Below, piece by piece: positions 1 through 7,559 of a stretch of 64,000 nucleotides of DNA. Location of the stretch: contig NZ_JACJUQ010000001.1 of assembly GCF_014235845.1 (NCBI RefSeq), positions 186,001 through 250,000 of the forward strand, in the 5' to 3' direction. A program made the position numbers and the translations under genes. The notes under the pieces are model-generated. The model ran no database searches. It was not told where the DNA came from and saw only the letters and a program-made list of their open reading frames with translations. Source of the stretch: Pontivivens nitratireducens (lineage in GTDB: Bacteria; Pseudomonadota; Alphaproteobacteria; Rhodobacterales; Rhodobacteraceae). The stretch's first letter is position 1, and each line of letters opens with the position of its first letter.

Positions 1-302
1 TCCGCCCGGATCGCAAGCAACTGGTCGGCCTCGCCACCCAGGATCCGGCAACCGTGCTGCCCGACGGGGCCCATGCGGTGGCCGGGAGCAACGAATATGG
101 CGGTCCGAAAACCATCGGCCACGTCACCTCGACCTATTACAGCCCGACGCTGGACCGCTCCATCGCCATGGCGCTGATCGAAGGCGGCGCGAACCGGATG
201 GGGGAGGTGCTGGAGTTCCCCGTGGACAGCCAGACCGTGATCCGTGCGACAATCGTCGATCCGGTTTTCTACGACAAGGCGGGGGAGCGTCAGGATGTCT
301 GA
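1..302 (+). CDS. soxA: Sarcosine oxidase alpha subunit, C-terminal fragment (5' end outside window)
   Basis: Only the last ~99 residues are inside the window, reading in frame from base 3 to the TGA at 300-302. The visible part matches the aminomethyltransferase-like (GcvT) C-terminal domain of heterotetrameric sarcosine oxidase alpha, including the segment HVTSTYYSPTLDRSIAMAL and a short beta ending with VDPVFYD. The enzyme oxidatively demethylates sarcosine to glycine and passes the one-carbon unit to tetrahydrofolate in the cytoplasm. The stop overlaps the start of soxG by 8 bases, which fits the usual soxBDAG order. The identity is strengthened by that neighbour; the flavin and NAD binding parts cannot be seen. 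Confidence 0.9.
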   Translation, partial: RPDRKQLVGLATQDPATVLPDGAHAVAGSNEYGGPKTIGHVTSTYYSPTLDRSIAMALIEGGANRMGEVLEFPVDSQTVIRATIVDPVFYDKAGERQDV

Positions 303-876
303 TCCCAGAACCGCGCTGCAGGGCGCGCATTTCGCTGGCGATGTTACCGTGACGGATGCGGGACTGATCGGCATGATCTCGATCCGTGGCGATCAGTCCG
401 ATTCCGGTTTTCGCACCGCCATTCGCCATGTGACCGGTCACGACGTGCCTGACCAGCGCGAAATGCGCGGGGATGCGACGGGCGGCCTCGCCTGGATGAG
501 CCCTGATGACCTGATGCTGTTTTGCGGCCATGCTCAGGCCAACATCATGGCCGACCGTTTGACTGCGGCACTGGGCGACACCCGCAACATGGTGACGGTG
601 TTGTCCGATGCCCGCGCCGTGATCCGCCTGCATGGGGCCAGCGTGCGTGACGTGCTGGCCAAGGGTGCCCCTGTGGATCTGGCCCCCGGAAAGTTCGAGC
701 CGGGCAGCATTCGCCGCACCCGTCTGGGACAGGTCGCGGTCGCGTTCTGGCTGACCGGGCAGGACAGCGCCGAACTGGTCTGCTTCCGCTCCGTCGCGGG
801 ATTTGTGTTCGACTGGTTGAGTGTTGCCGCCGCACATGGCGCAAGTGTCGCTTATCATGCGAAACCCCTGACCTGA
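295..876 (+). CDS. soxG: Sarcosine oxidase gamma subunit
   Basis: A 193-residue protein. The ATG at 295 lies inside the last codons of soxA (ATGTCTGA overlap), which indicates translational coupling; an upstream GTG or ATG at 244 would read through soxA and is not credible. The sequence has the SoxG pattern: an N-terminal segment ending near residue 50 with FRTAIRHVTG, then WMSPDDLMLF, a central DARAVIRLHG, and a C-terminal aromatic stretch. SoxG is the small subunit of heterotetrameric sarcosine oxidase, needed for assembly. It is the last gene of the sox operon here; the 107 bases after it contain no gene and no clear terminator. Confidence 0.9.
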   Translation: MSDPRTALQGAHFAGDVTVTDAGLIGMISIRGDQSDSGFRTAIRHVTGHDVPDQREMRGDATGGLAWMSPDDLMLFCGHAQANIMADRLTAALGDTRNMVTVLSDARAVIRLHGASVRDVLAKGAPVDLAPGKFEPGSIRRTRLGQVAVAFWLTGQDSAELVCFRSVAGFVFDWLSVAAAHGASVAYHAKPLT

Positions 877-983
877 GTTTTTGGCGGGATGCTTTACGTC
901 AGGGCGCGCGGCTTCGCCTTGACGGGTCGGGGTGGTTGGATGATGTTTGACGGCAGTAAATTCACGAACAGGGACCTGAAAAA

Positions 984-1748
984 ATGAAAAAGATCATTGC
1001 CGTGGCGCTGGCCACGATGACCGCAGGCGCCGCAACGGCCCAGGACCTCGATATCTGCGTCGAGGGTGCGTATCCTCCGTTTTCGCAGACCGAGGCCGAC
1101 GGCTCCGTCACCGGGTTCGACATCGACATCGCCAATGCCTTGTGCGCAGAAATGGGCGCATCCTGCACGATGGTCAAGACCGACTGGGACGGCATCATTC
1201 CCGCGCTTCAGGAGGACAAGTGCGACGCCATCATCGCCTCGATGTCCATCACCGAGGAACGCAAGCAGGTCATCGACTTCTCCGAAAAATACTACAGCAC
1301 GCCTGCAATCTTCCTCGCCGAGGAAGGCGCCTTTGCCGATGACAGCCCCGAGACGCTGGCAGATGCCGTGGTCGGTGTTCAGCGCGGCACGATCCACCAG
1401 AACTTCATGGAGGGTGAATACCCCGAGGTCGAACTGCGCCTCTATGCCTCGCAAGACGACACCTATCTCGATCTGACCTCGGGTCGGATCGATGCGATCA
1501 TGGCGGACAGCGTCACCATGGATGAAGGTTTTCTTCAGACTGAGGATGGCGAAGGATATGCCTTCTTCGGTGAGGGCTACTCCATCCCCGAATATCACGG
1601 TGAAGGCGTCGGCGTCGGTGTGCGTCAGTCCGATACCGAACTGCGGGACGATTTCAGCGCTGCCATCGCGGCCATTCGTGAGAGCGGTGAGTACGATCAG
1701 ATCGCGTCACAGTATTTCGACTTCGACGTTTACGGCGGCGGAAACTGA
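984..1748 (+). CDS. Polar amino acid ABC transporter, periplasmic substrate-binding protein
   Basis: A 254-residue SBP_bac_3 family protein of the lysine/arginine/ornithine/histidine type. A Sec signal peptide is clear: MKK, a hydrophobic core, and cleavage probably after Ala19 (ATA-QD). The mature part starts with the strand ICVEGAYPPF, followed by GFDIDIANALC and later IIASMSITEERKQVIDFS, the typical ligand-binding core. Two permease genes follow on the same strand, so this is the binding component of a type I importer. The exact amino acid cannot be told; the HisJ/ArgT relatives bind cationic amino acids. A strong hairpin with a T tract lies just after the stop and probably raises the level of this mRNA above that of the permeases. 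Confidence 0.93.
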   Translation: MKKIIAVALATMTAGAATAQDLDICVEGAYPPFSQTEADGSVTGFDIDIANALCAEMGASCTMVKTDWDGIIPALQEDKCDAIIASMSITEERKQVIDFSEKYYSTPAIFLAEEGAFADDSPETLADAVVGVQRGTIHQNFMEGEYPEVELRLYASQDDTYLDLTSGRIDAIMADSVTMDEGFLQTEDGEGYAFFGEGYSIPEYHGEGVGVGVRQSDTELRDDFSAAIAAIRESGEYDQIASQYFDFDVYGGGN

Positions 1749-1770
1749 TCCCGCTGCGATCTGAAACGAA

Positions 1771-1801
1771 AGGCTGGCGACATTCGTCGCCGGCCTTTTT
1801 T
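1771..1801 (+). terminator. Intercistronic terminator/attenuator after the binding-protein gene
   Basis: The stem is GGCTGGCGAC (1772-1781) and GTCGCCGGCC (1786-1795), with one G-U pair, a 4-base loop ATTC, then TTTTTT. It has the form of an intrinsic terminator but sits between the binding-protein gene and the two permease genes of the same transporter. Partial read-through would give much binding protein and little permease, a common arrangement in ABC importers. Confidence 0.8.
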
Positions 1802-1812
1802 GAACGGGGCTG

Positions 1813-2502
1813 ATGGATCAACTCGTCGCATATTTACCGCTGCTGCTACGGGGCTTCGGTATCACCGTGTCCATGGCGCTGCTTGCCTTTGTGCTCGCCT
1901 GTGTGATGGGCAGCCTTGGCGCGTGGGGGCAACTGTCGAAATGGCGGGCGGTTCGCTGGCTGGTCATGGCCTATACCACCGTCGTGCGTGGGGTGCCGGA
2001 TCTGGTCATGATCCTGATTTTCTATTTCAAGATGCAGGCGCTGATGAACCTCGTGACCAACGCCGCCGGGTGGGAGAGGGTCGATGTCAGCCCCTTCATT
2101 TCCGGCACGGTCACGATCGGGCTGTTATACGGGGCCTACCTGACCGAAACGTTTCGCGGGGCCGCGCTGGCCGTGGATGTCGGGCAGGGGGAGGCCGCGA
2201 CCGCGCTTGGCCTGAAACCGATGCAGCGACTGCGGCTGGTCACCTTGCCGCAGATCGTGCGGCAGGCGCTGCCCGGCACCATGAATGTCTGGATGGTGCT
2301 GACGAAATCCACCGCCGTCGTGTCGATCATCGGGTTGAGCGATCTGGTCGGCGTCGCGGTCGATGCGGGCCGGTCCACGCGGGAGTTTTTCTGGTTCCTG
2401 ATGGCGGCGTTCCTGGGCTACCTGCTGATTACCTGGGTCAGCCAACTGATCTTCAACCGGATGGAGCAGCGGTTCGACCGCGGCTTCACCGCCACGCGGT
2501 AG
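1813..2502 (+). CDS. Polar amino acid ABC transporter permease (HisQ-like)
   Basis: A 229-residue inner membrane permease of the HisMQ family (BPD_transp_1). Several membrane segments are visible, the first at about residues 10-35. The EAA-type cytoplasmic loop (ALGLKPMQRLRLVTLPQ) contacts the ATPase. It follows the binding protein after a 64-base gap that holds the terminator-like hairpin, and a second permease starts 9 bases after its stop. Heterodimeric permeases of this kind need one ATP-binding protein, which is not found in the neighbourhood. Length and motif are normal. Confidence 0.92.
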   Translation: MDQLVAYLPLLLRGFGITVSMALLAFVLACVMGSLGAWGQLSKWRAVRWLVMAYTTVVRGVPDLVMILIFYFKMQALMNLVTNAAGWERVDVSPFISGTVTIGLLYGAYLTETFRGAALAVDVGQGEAATALGLKPMQRLRLVTLPQIVRQALPGTMNVWMVLTKSTAVVSIIGLSDLVGVAVDAGRSTREFFWFLMAAFLGYLLITWVSQLIFNRMEQRFDRGFTATR

Positions 2503-2511
2503 GGGGGCATC

Positions 2512-3198
2512 ATGCGCTACGACCTGCTGATCGAGCGTTGGCCCCTGTTCGCGGAGGGGGTGTGGACCACCGTGCAACTGACCGCGCTGTCGGTCGCGAT
2601 CGGGTTTTGTATCGCGCTGCCCTTCGCGATCCTGCGGTCGCGCAGAACGCCCGTGGCCAGCCCGCTGATCGCCGGCTATGTCTACGCGATCCGTGGCACG
2701 CCGTTGCTCGTGCAACTCTACGTCTTCTATTACGGTTTGTCGCAATTCGATGTGATCCGCGACAGCTTCGCGTGGAGTTATCTGCGAGAACCATGGTGGT
2801 GCGCCCTGATCGCCTTCTCCCTCAATTCCGGCGCCTACGCGACGGAGATCATTCGCGGCGCGATCGAGCGAACGCCGAAGGGACAGATCGAGGCGGCCAA
2901 GGCGCTGGGTCTGCGGACCTGGCAGGTCTACGCCCTGATCGTCGTCCCCTCGGCCCTGCGCCGGGCAATCCCGCAATATGGCAACGAAGTCGTCTTCATG
3001 ATGCACGGTTCGGCCATCGTCAGTGTCATCACCATCACCGATATTCTGGGCGCAGCGCGGGAGTTCAACGGCCGCTACTATGTCTCGGATGAGGGGTTTC
3101 TGACTGCTGCTGTCCTCTACGGTCTGCTGACGCTTCTGATCGTGCTGATTTTCCGCGCGTTGGAGGGCAAGTTCCTCAAGCATCTGCGAATGCGTTAG
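2512..3198 (+). CDS. Polar amino acid ABC transporter permease (HisM-like)
   Basis: A 228-residue second permease of the same importer. It carries the conserved EAA loop (EAAKALGLRTWQVYALIV, about residues 127-144), the RGTPLLVQLYVFYYGL segment typical of the family, and about five membrane helices. It starts with ATG at 2512, 9 bases after the first permease, preceded by GGGGGC as a weak ribosome site. It would pair with the upstream permease to form the membrane channel. No hisP/glnQ-type ATPase gene follows; the next gene is an unrelated small protein, so the ATPase must be encoded elsewhere or shared. Confidence 0.92.
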   Translation: MRYDLLIERWPLFAEGVWTTVQLTALSVAIGFCIALPFAILRSRRTPVASPLIAGYVYAIRGTPLLVQLYVFYYGLSQFDVIRDSFAWSYLREPWWCALIAFSLNSGAYATEIIRGAIERTPKGQIEAAKALGLRTWQVYALIVVPSALRRAIPQYGNEVVFMMHGSAIVSVITITDILGAAREFNGRYYVSDEGFLTAAVLYGLLTLLIVLIFRALEGKFLKHLRMR

Positions 3199-3218
3199 CC
3201 ATGCATTCTGTGCATGGC
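3198..3218. other. Perfect inverted repeat after the permease genes
   Basis: GCCATGCA (3198-3205) and TGCATGGC (3211-3218) form an 8-bp perfect stem with a 5-base loop, directly at the stop codon of the second permease. There is no T tract, so it is not a normal intrinsic terminator. It could stabilise the 3' end of the mRNA or be a protein binding site for the next gene. Confidence 0.35.
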
Positions 3219-3316
3219 GCATGGGCCGTGTTGTCTGCTGAAAGAGCAGCGATGCTGACCTAACTACATCCTCGACGGTGGGCAACGCAGCACGCCATAG
3301 CACGAAGGATGAAGTC

Positions 3317-3463
3317 ATGAGCGATCAGAACCTTACCCAAGCCGAGATCAACGCCTATCTCGAACGCGCGAACAAGATGCGCGCAGAGGCGATGCGCAGC
3401 GCGTTCAGCAGCGCTGTGAATTGGGTCCGCCACGCCTATGCTGGTGTTGTGCACCACGTTTGA
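3317..3463 (+). CDS. Small conserved protein, 48 aa (RSP_7527-like)
   Basis: The ATG at 3317 (MSDQNLTQAEINAYLERA) is preceded by AAGGATGAAGTC, an acceptable ribosome site; a longer start at 3278 adds a low-complexity leader and is less likely. The protein is 48 residues, mostly one amphipathic helix with the pattern AYLERANKMRAEAMR, then a C-terminal segment RSAF..AVNWVRHAY. Very short Rhodobacteraceae proteins of this style (annotated as RSP_7527 family, function unknown) look similar; that family call is from memory and unproven. It is a single-gene unit ended by a strong terminator. No function can be assigned. Confidence 0.7.
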   Translation: MSDQNLTQAEINAYLERANKMRAEAMRSAFSSAVNWVRHAYAGVVHHV

Positions 3464-3485
3464 TCCGGCAACTTGCCGATGCGAC

Positions 3486-3518
3486 AGGGTCATCCCGCCG
3501 GGGATGGCCCTTTCTTTT
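3486..3518 (+). terminator. Intrinsic terminator after the 48-aa gene
   Basis: The stem is GGGTCATCCC (3487-3496) and GGGATGGCCC (3501-3510), with loop GCCG and one G-U pair, followed by TTTCTTTT. It is a good rho-independent terminator 23 bases after the small gene, and it separates that gene from the methyltransferase. Confidence 0.85.
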
Positions 3519-3553
3519 GCGCCCTTCCCTTGGCGCATCGAACCGGATAGCGA

Positions 3554-4759
3554 ATGCGCATGACAGATCAGAACATTTCCCGCCCCGTGGTGCGCCTGCG
3601 TCCGAACCGTGCGCGTACCGTCCGTTTCGGCTTTCCCTGGGTTTATGCCGATGAACTGGTGCTCGATCGCCGGTCAAAATCGCTGGAGCCGGGCACGATT
3701 GCCACGTTGGAGGACGCGGAACGTTCGCCCATCGGAACCGTGACCGTTAATTCCGACAGCCGCATCCCCGCGCGTCTGATGGATCGCGATCCCGAGGCCG
3801 TGATCGACGCCGCCTGGCTGGAGCGCAAGATACGCTTCGCCCATGCGCATCGTGAGCGCCTGTATGACGCGCCGTTCTACCGTTTGATCCACGCGGAGGC
3901 CGACGGTCTGCCCGGTGTGATTATCGACCGGTTCGGTGAGGCTGCCGTGATCCAGCCGAACGCCGCCTGGGCGGAGGCGATGTATGCCGAGCTCGAAGCC
4001 GCGCTGATCGCGGTGACAGGTGTGTCCACTGTGGTCAAAAACGCGACGGGCCGCGCGCGCAAGTTGGACTGTCTGGATGAGGAAAGCGCCGTCACGACCG
4101 GCACCCTCGACGCTGCGATCCCCGTGCAGATGAACGGCGCGACCTATATGGCCGATTTGCTGGGCGGACAGAAAACCGGGCTGTTCTACGACCAACGTGC
4201 GAACCATGCCTTCGCGGCTGGCTTGGCGAAGGGTGGGGCGGTGCTCGACGTTTTCAGCCATGTCGGCGGCTTCGCGCTGGCGGCGCTGGCGAATGGCGCG
4301 GTATCAGCACTGGCGGTCGATGGCTCCGCGCCTGCGCTGGCCCTGGCGGAGGACGGGGCGAAGGCAATGGGGGCCTCCGACCGCTTCACCACACGTCGCG
4401 GCGATGCGTTCGACACGATGGCCGCGTTGGCGTCGGAGGGGGCGAAATTCGATCTCGTTATCTGCGATCCTCCGGCCTTTGCGCCCAACAAGCAGACGGT
4501 GGACAAGGGCCTGCGCGCCTATGAACGGGTCGCGCGCATGGGTGCCGCGCTGGTCGCGCCCGGTGGCTATCTGGTTTTGTGTTCTTGCTCGCATGCCGCC
4601 GATCTGGCCAAGTTCCGCGACAGTTCGCTGCGCGGCGTCTCACGCGGGGGGCGGGTGGCGCAACTGATCGCCACGGGCTTCGCGGGACCGGATCATCCGA
4701 CCCATGCGATGCTGGCGGAAACCGCGTATCTCAAGGCGCTGTTCCTGCGGCTGGAATGA
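3554..4759 (+). CDS. Class I SAM-dependent rRNA methyltransferase (RlmI/RlmK-like)
   Basis: A 401-residue protein with an N-terminal PUA-like RNA-binding domain (about residues 1-80) and a C-terminal Rossmann methyltransferase. The RlmI family signature GGQKTGLFYDQR is at about residue 201, the SAM loop VLDVFSHVGGFALAAL at about 229, DPPAFAPNK at about 304 and CSCSH at about 344. The relatives methylate a cytosine C5 of 23S rRNA (C1962 in E. coli RlmI). The start may be 3554 or the second ATG at 3560; neither has a strong ribosome site. It overlaps the PIN gene by 4 bases. Confidence 0.9.
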   Translation: MRMTDQNISRPVVRLRPNRARTVRFGFPWVYADELVLDRRSKSLEPGTIATLEDAERSPIGTVTVNSDSRIPARLMDRDPEAVIDAAWLERKIRFAHAHRERLYDAPFYRLIHAEADGLPGVIIDRFGEAAVIQPNAAWAEAMYAELEAALIAVTGVSTVVKNATGRARKLDCLDEESAVTTGTLDAAIPVQMNGATYMADLLGGQKTGLFYDQRANHAFAAGLAKGGAVLDVFSHVGGFALAALANGAVSALAVDGSAPALALAEDGAKAMGASDRFTTRRGDAFDTMAALASEGAKFDLVICDPPAFAPNKQTVDKGLRAYERVARMGAALVAPGGYLVLCSCSHAADLAKFRDSSLRGVSRGGRVAQLIATGFAGPDHPTHAMLAETAYLKALFLRLE

Positions 4760-5289
4760 TGCGCGCCCTGCTGGACGCGTGCGTGCTGTACCCCACGATA
4801 CAACGGGAAATCCTGTTGGGTGTGGCGTCGCGGGGCGATTATTGCGCACTGTGGTCCGCGCGGATTTTGGAGGAGTGGGCGCGGGCTGCGGAACGTGCCG
4901 GCGCGGATGTCGGAGGGCAGGCGCGGGTTGAGATTGCGCTGCTGAACGACCGCTTCGGCGATGCCATCGTTCCGGCACCACCGCGCGACGATCTGCGCCT
5001 GCCGGATCTGGACGATATCCACGTCCTGTCCGCCGCGATCGAGGGGCGGGCGGATCTGATCGTCACCCGCAACCTCAAGGACTTCCCCAGGCGTGCGCTG
5101 ATGCCGCACGGCCTCTATGCCATTGATCCCGATACGTTTCTGATGGCCTGCCATGCGGAGCGTTCTTTGGCAGACCCCGTCGAAGTGGTCCGGGCCCGCA
5201 CCGCGCAAATCTCAGGACGTGAGCAACCTTTGCGACCGCTGCTCAAACGTGCCGGTCTGCCGCGATTGGGCAAGGCGCTCAGCGCATGA
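4756..5289 (+). CDS. PIN domain protein (RSP_2648 family)
   Basis: A 177-residue PIN-fold ribonuclease-like protein. Acidic residues expected in the active site are visible: Asp7 in LLDACVLYP, the run DLDD at about residues 83-86, and Asp100 in ADLIVTRNLKDFP. The ATG at 4756 overlaps the stop of the methyltransferase gene (ATGATG), so the two are probably co-translated. Although PIN proteins are often VapC toxins, no antitoxin gene is adjacent. A role with the rRNA methyltransferase in RNA metabolism is a guess from position only. The gene converges on the M48 protease gene and overlaps it by 11 bases at the 3' ends. Confidence 0.85.
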   Translation: MMRALLDACVLYPTIQREILLGVASRGDYCALWSARILEEWARAAERAGADVGGQARVEIALLNDRFGDAIVPAPPRDDLRLPDLDDIHVLSAAIEGRADLIVTRNLKDFPRRALMPHGLYAIDPDTFLMACHAERSLADPVEVVRARTAQISGREQPLRPLLKRAGLPRLGKALSA

Positions 5290-5974
5290 CGGGGCGCGTG
5301 TTCCAGCCGCGCGACAGAGCCTCGATCGCGGCGACCCGTTCCTCGGCCTTGGGGTGGCTCATCAGCCATGCGGGGGTGCCGTTCGTGCCACCGGCAAGGT
5401 GGTCGAGTTTTCGGAACAGGCTGCGTTGCGGCCCGATCCCGACGCCGATTTTCGTAAGCAAGGCAGCGGCATAGGCGTCCGCCTCGTATTCATCGCGACG
5501 GCTGAGGCGGGCCGCGAGGAGTTGCGTCAACATGCCGATCAGCCAAGGGCCGACAATCGGCACGAAGCGCCCCACCATCAGCATGAGCGCCATCCTGATC
5601 GCGTTCTGCCCGGTATAGTCGATCATGCGCCGTTGCGAATGGCCCAGCGCCACATGCCCCAGTTCGTGCGCGATGACGGAGGCGATTTCCTCGGCCTGAA
5701 CCTGTCCCGCACGGTACTTTTCCATGAAACCTCGGGTGATGAAGACACGCCCGTCCGGGGCCGCCAACCCGTTGATCGTGGTGATATTCTGGACTAAGAC
5801 CTGCAATTCCCCCACGCCCAACTCTCGCGCCATCCGATCCGTCAGATGCAGCAGTTTCGGATCGGTCAGGGGCCGCGATTGCGCATCCAGCTGCCGTGCG
5901 CTGACCCGGGTGGAGACGAGCATCATGACGAGACCGCCGAGCACGGCTATGAGGATGGGAACGATCAGGGCCAT
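5279..5974 (-). CDS. M48 family zinc metalloprotease (HtpX-like)
   Basis: A 231-residue protein with an N-terminal membrane helix (residues 2-20), then the peptidase M48 domain. The zinc motif HELGH is at residues 103-107 and the third ligand is Glu162 in SRRDEYEAD. Relatives are HtpX and YggG/LoiP-like proteases that degrade misfolded membrane or envelope proteins. It is shorter than HtpX (about 290) and has one clear N-terminal anchor, so the active domain may be periplasmic. It is monocistronic on the minus strand, convergent with the PIN gene. Confidence 0.88.
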   Translation of the reverse strand: MALIVPILIAVLGGLVMMLVSTRVSARQLDAQSRPLTDPKLLHLTDRMARELGVGELQVLVQNITTINGLAAPDGRVFITRGFMEKYRAGQVQAEEIASVIAHELGHVALGHSQRRMIDYTGQNAIRMALMLMVGRFVPIVGPWLIGMLTQLLAARLSRRDEYEADAYAAALLTKIGVGIGPQRSLFRKLDHLAGGTNGTPAWLMSHPKAEERVAAIEALSRGWNTRPVMR

Positions 5975-6119
5975 ATCCCAATGTGGGGCGTTTCAGTGCC
6001 CCGTGCAACGACCGGTTGACGGTAAAACGGCAGTCTGTCCGTAGCGCGATGAAAAACGGAGTCGGGGCAACCCACTGGCGCAAAGGAGGCGATATCGCCC
6101 CTGCGGCATCAGCGGACGG

Positions 6120-7304
6120 TCAGCGCACCAGTTCCCGCATACCGCGTTCCAGCCCGTTCAGCGTCATCGGAACCATACGGTCGGGGAACAGCTCCTGAAT
6201 CATGCGGATGGACTGGGTGTAGCCCCACATGCGTTCAGGCACCGGATTGATCCACAGCGACGCGGGCCATTGCTCACGGGCGCGGGTCAGCCAGACATGG
6301 CCTGCTTCCGCGTTCCAGTGTTCGCTGGCACCGCCGGGATGCGCGATCTCGTAGGGCGACATGCTGGCATCGCCGACAAAAATGCAGCGGTAATCCGAGC
6401 CATAGGTTCGCAGGATTTCGTATGTCGGGATCTGCTCGGACCACCGGCGGGAATTGTCCTTCCACACACCTTCGTACAGGCAGTTGTGGAAGTAGAAATG
6501 TTCCAGATGCTTGAACTCCGTCCGGGCGGCGGAGAACAGCTCCTCTACCACGCGGATATGCGGATCCATCGAGCCGCCGACATCGAGGAACAACAGGACC
6601 TTGACCGCATTGCGACGCTCCGGCCGGGTTTGCACGTCGATATAGCCATGTTCCGCAGTGGCGCGAATGGTGCCGGGCAGGTCCAGCTCCTCGGCCGCGC
6701 CGTCGCGTGCCCAGCGGCGCAGACGCTTCAGAGCGACCTTGATGTTGCGCGTGCCAAGCTCGCGCGTATCGTCGAAGTCACGGAATTCACGCTTGTCCCA
6801 GACCTTCGTCGCCTTTTGATGACGCGATTCCTTCTGACCGATGCGCACTCCCTCGGGGTTGTAGCCATAGGCACCGAAGGGCGAGGTGCCAGCGGTGCCG
6901 ATCCATTTCGACCCGCCCTGATGCCGCTTCTCCTGCTCGTCCAGACGCTTGCGCAGCTTTTCCATCAGGGCCTCGAACCCGCCGGCTGCCTCGACCTCGG
7001 CCATTTCCTCGGGGGTGAGGTGCTTTTCGGCCATCTTGCGCAGCCATTCCTCGGGCAGGGCCTGCGGGTCGATCATATCTTTCAGGTCAATCGCTTCCAT
7101 CCCCTTGAACGAGTGGGCGAAGACCTGATCGAAGCGGTCGATCAGACGTTCATCCTTCACCAGCGCGGCGCGGGCGAGGTAGTAGAACGCATCGACGTCG
7201 TACATCACGACGCCCTGCTCCATCGCCTCCAACAGGGTGAGGTATTCGCGCAGGGACACGGGAAGCTTGGCGGAGCGGAGATTGTCGAAAAATTTCAAAA
7301 ACAT
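6120..7304 (-). CDS. VWA domain protein, CoxE-like
   Basis: A 394-residue protein of the CoxE family: a basic and acidic N-terminal half and a von Willebrand A domain with the metal site at about residue 238. The site reads LFLDVGGSMDPH, whereas the common form is DxSxS, so the first Ser is replaced by Gly. CoxE-type proteins work with MoxR AAA ATPases in metal insertion or complex maturation, for example CO dehydrogenase. A MoxR gene is present 1.6 kb away on the same strand, separated by three other genes. The gene begins directly after the stop of a 58-aa membrane protein. No cox dehydrogenase genes are near, so the client is unknown. Confidence 0.88.
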   Translation of the reverse strand: MFLKFFDNLRSAKLPVSLREYLTLLEAMEQGVVMYDVDAFYYLARAALVKDERLIDRFDQVFAHSFKGMEAIDLKDMIDPQALPEEWLRKMAEKHLTPEEMAEVEAAGGFEALMEKLRKRLDEQEKRHQGGSKWIGTAGTSPFGAYGYNPEGVRIGQKESRHQKATKVWDKREFRDFDDTRELGTRNIKVALKRLRRWARDGAAEELDLPGTIRATAEHGYIDVQTRPERRNAVKVLLFLDVGGSMDPHIRVVEELFSAARTEFKHLEHFYFHNCLYEGVWKDNSRRWSEQIPTYEILRTYGSDYRCIFVGDASMSPYEIAHPGGASEHWNAEAGHVWLTRAREQWPASLWINPVPERMWGYTQSIRMIQELFPDRMVPMTLNGLERGMRELVR

Positions 7305-7481
7305 CTAGAGCACGTAAAAAGCGATAAAGTCATAGGTCATCAGGACCACGATCGTTGCGATGGTAAAGGCTACGGCATGTCCGATTCCCCACGTCATCAT
7401 ATCACCGAAGCCGCCATTGCGCCGCTTCGCACGGATGATGCCGACCAGAAGTCCGACGATGCCGATGATGAGTGCCTTCAT
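7305..7481 (-). CDS. Small membrane protein, 58 aa
   Basis: The ATG at 7481 has AAAGG about 5 bases upstream and gives MKALIIGIVGLLVGIIRAKRR, a membrane helix followed by a basic segment, then a second helix VAFTIATIVVLMTYDFIAFYV. The stop codon abuts the start of the VWA gene, so the two are likely co-transcribed. It is not a family that I recognise with certainty. Two helices with a positively charged loop suggest an inner membrane protein. Its position suggests a link to the VWA protein, but nothing in the sequence proves it. Confidence 0.7.
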   Translation of the reverse strand: MKALIIGIVGLLVGIIRAKRRNGGFGDMMTWGIGHAVAFTIATIVVLMTYDFIAFYVL

Positions 7482-7559
7482 GAAAGTGCCTTTCGTTGCA
7501 GCGGGCAGGGTGGGCCGTGCGGCGATGAGGTGCAAGGCTTCCCTCGCGACGTGATGCGA

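Noticed and set aside
2125-3318. 397-residue minus-strand reading frame
   Set aside because: It is antisense to the two permease genes with no recognisable domain.
4756-5289. VapBC toxin-antitoxin module
   Set aside because: There is no antitoxin-like gene beside the PIN gene, and it is coupled to a methyltransferase.
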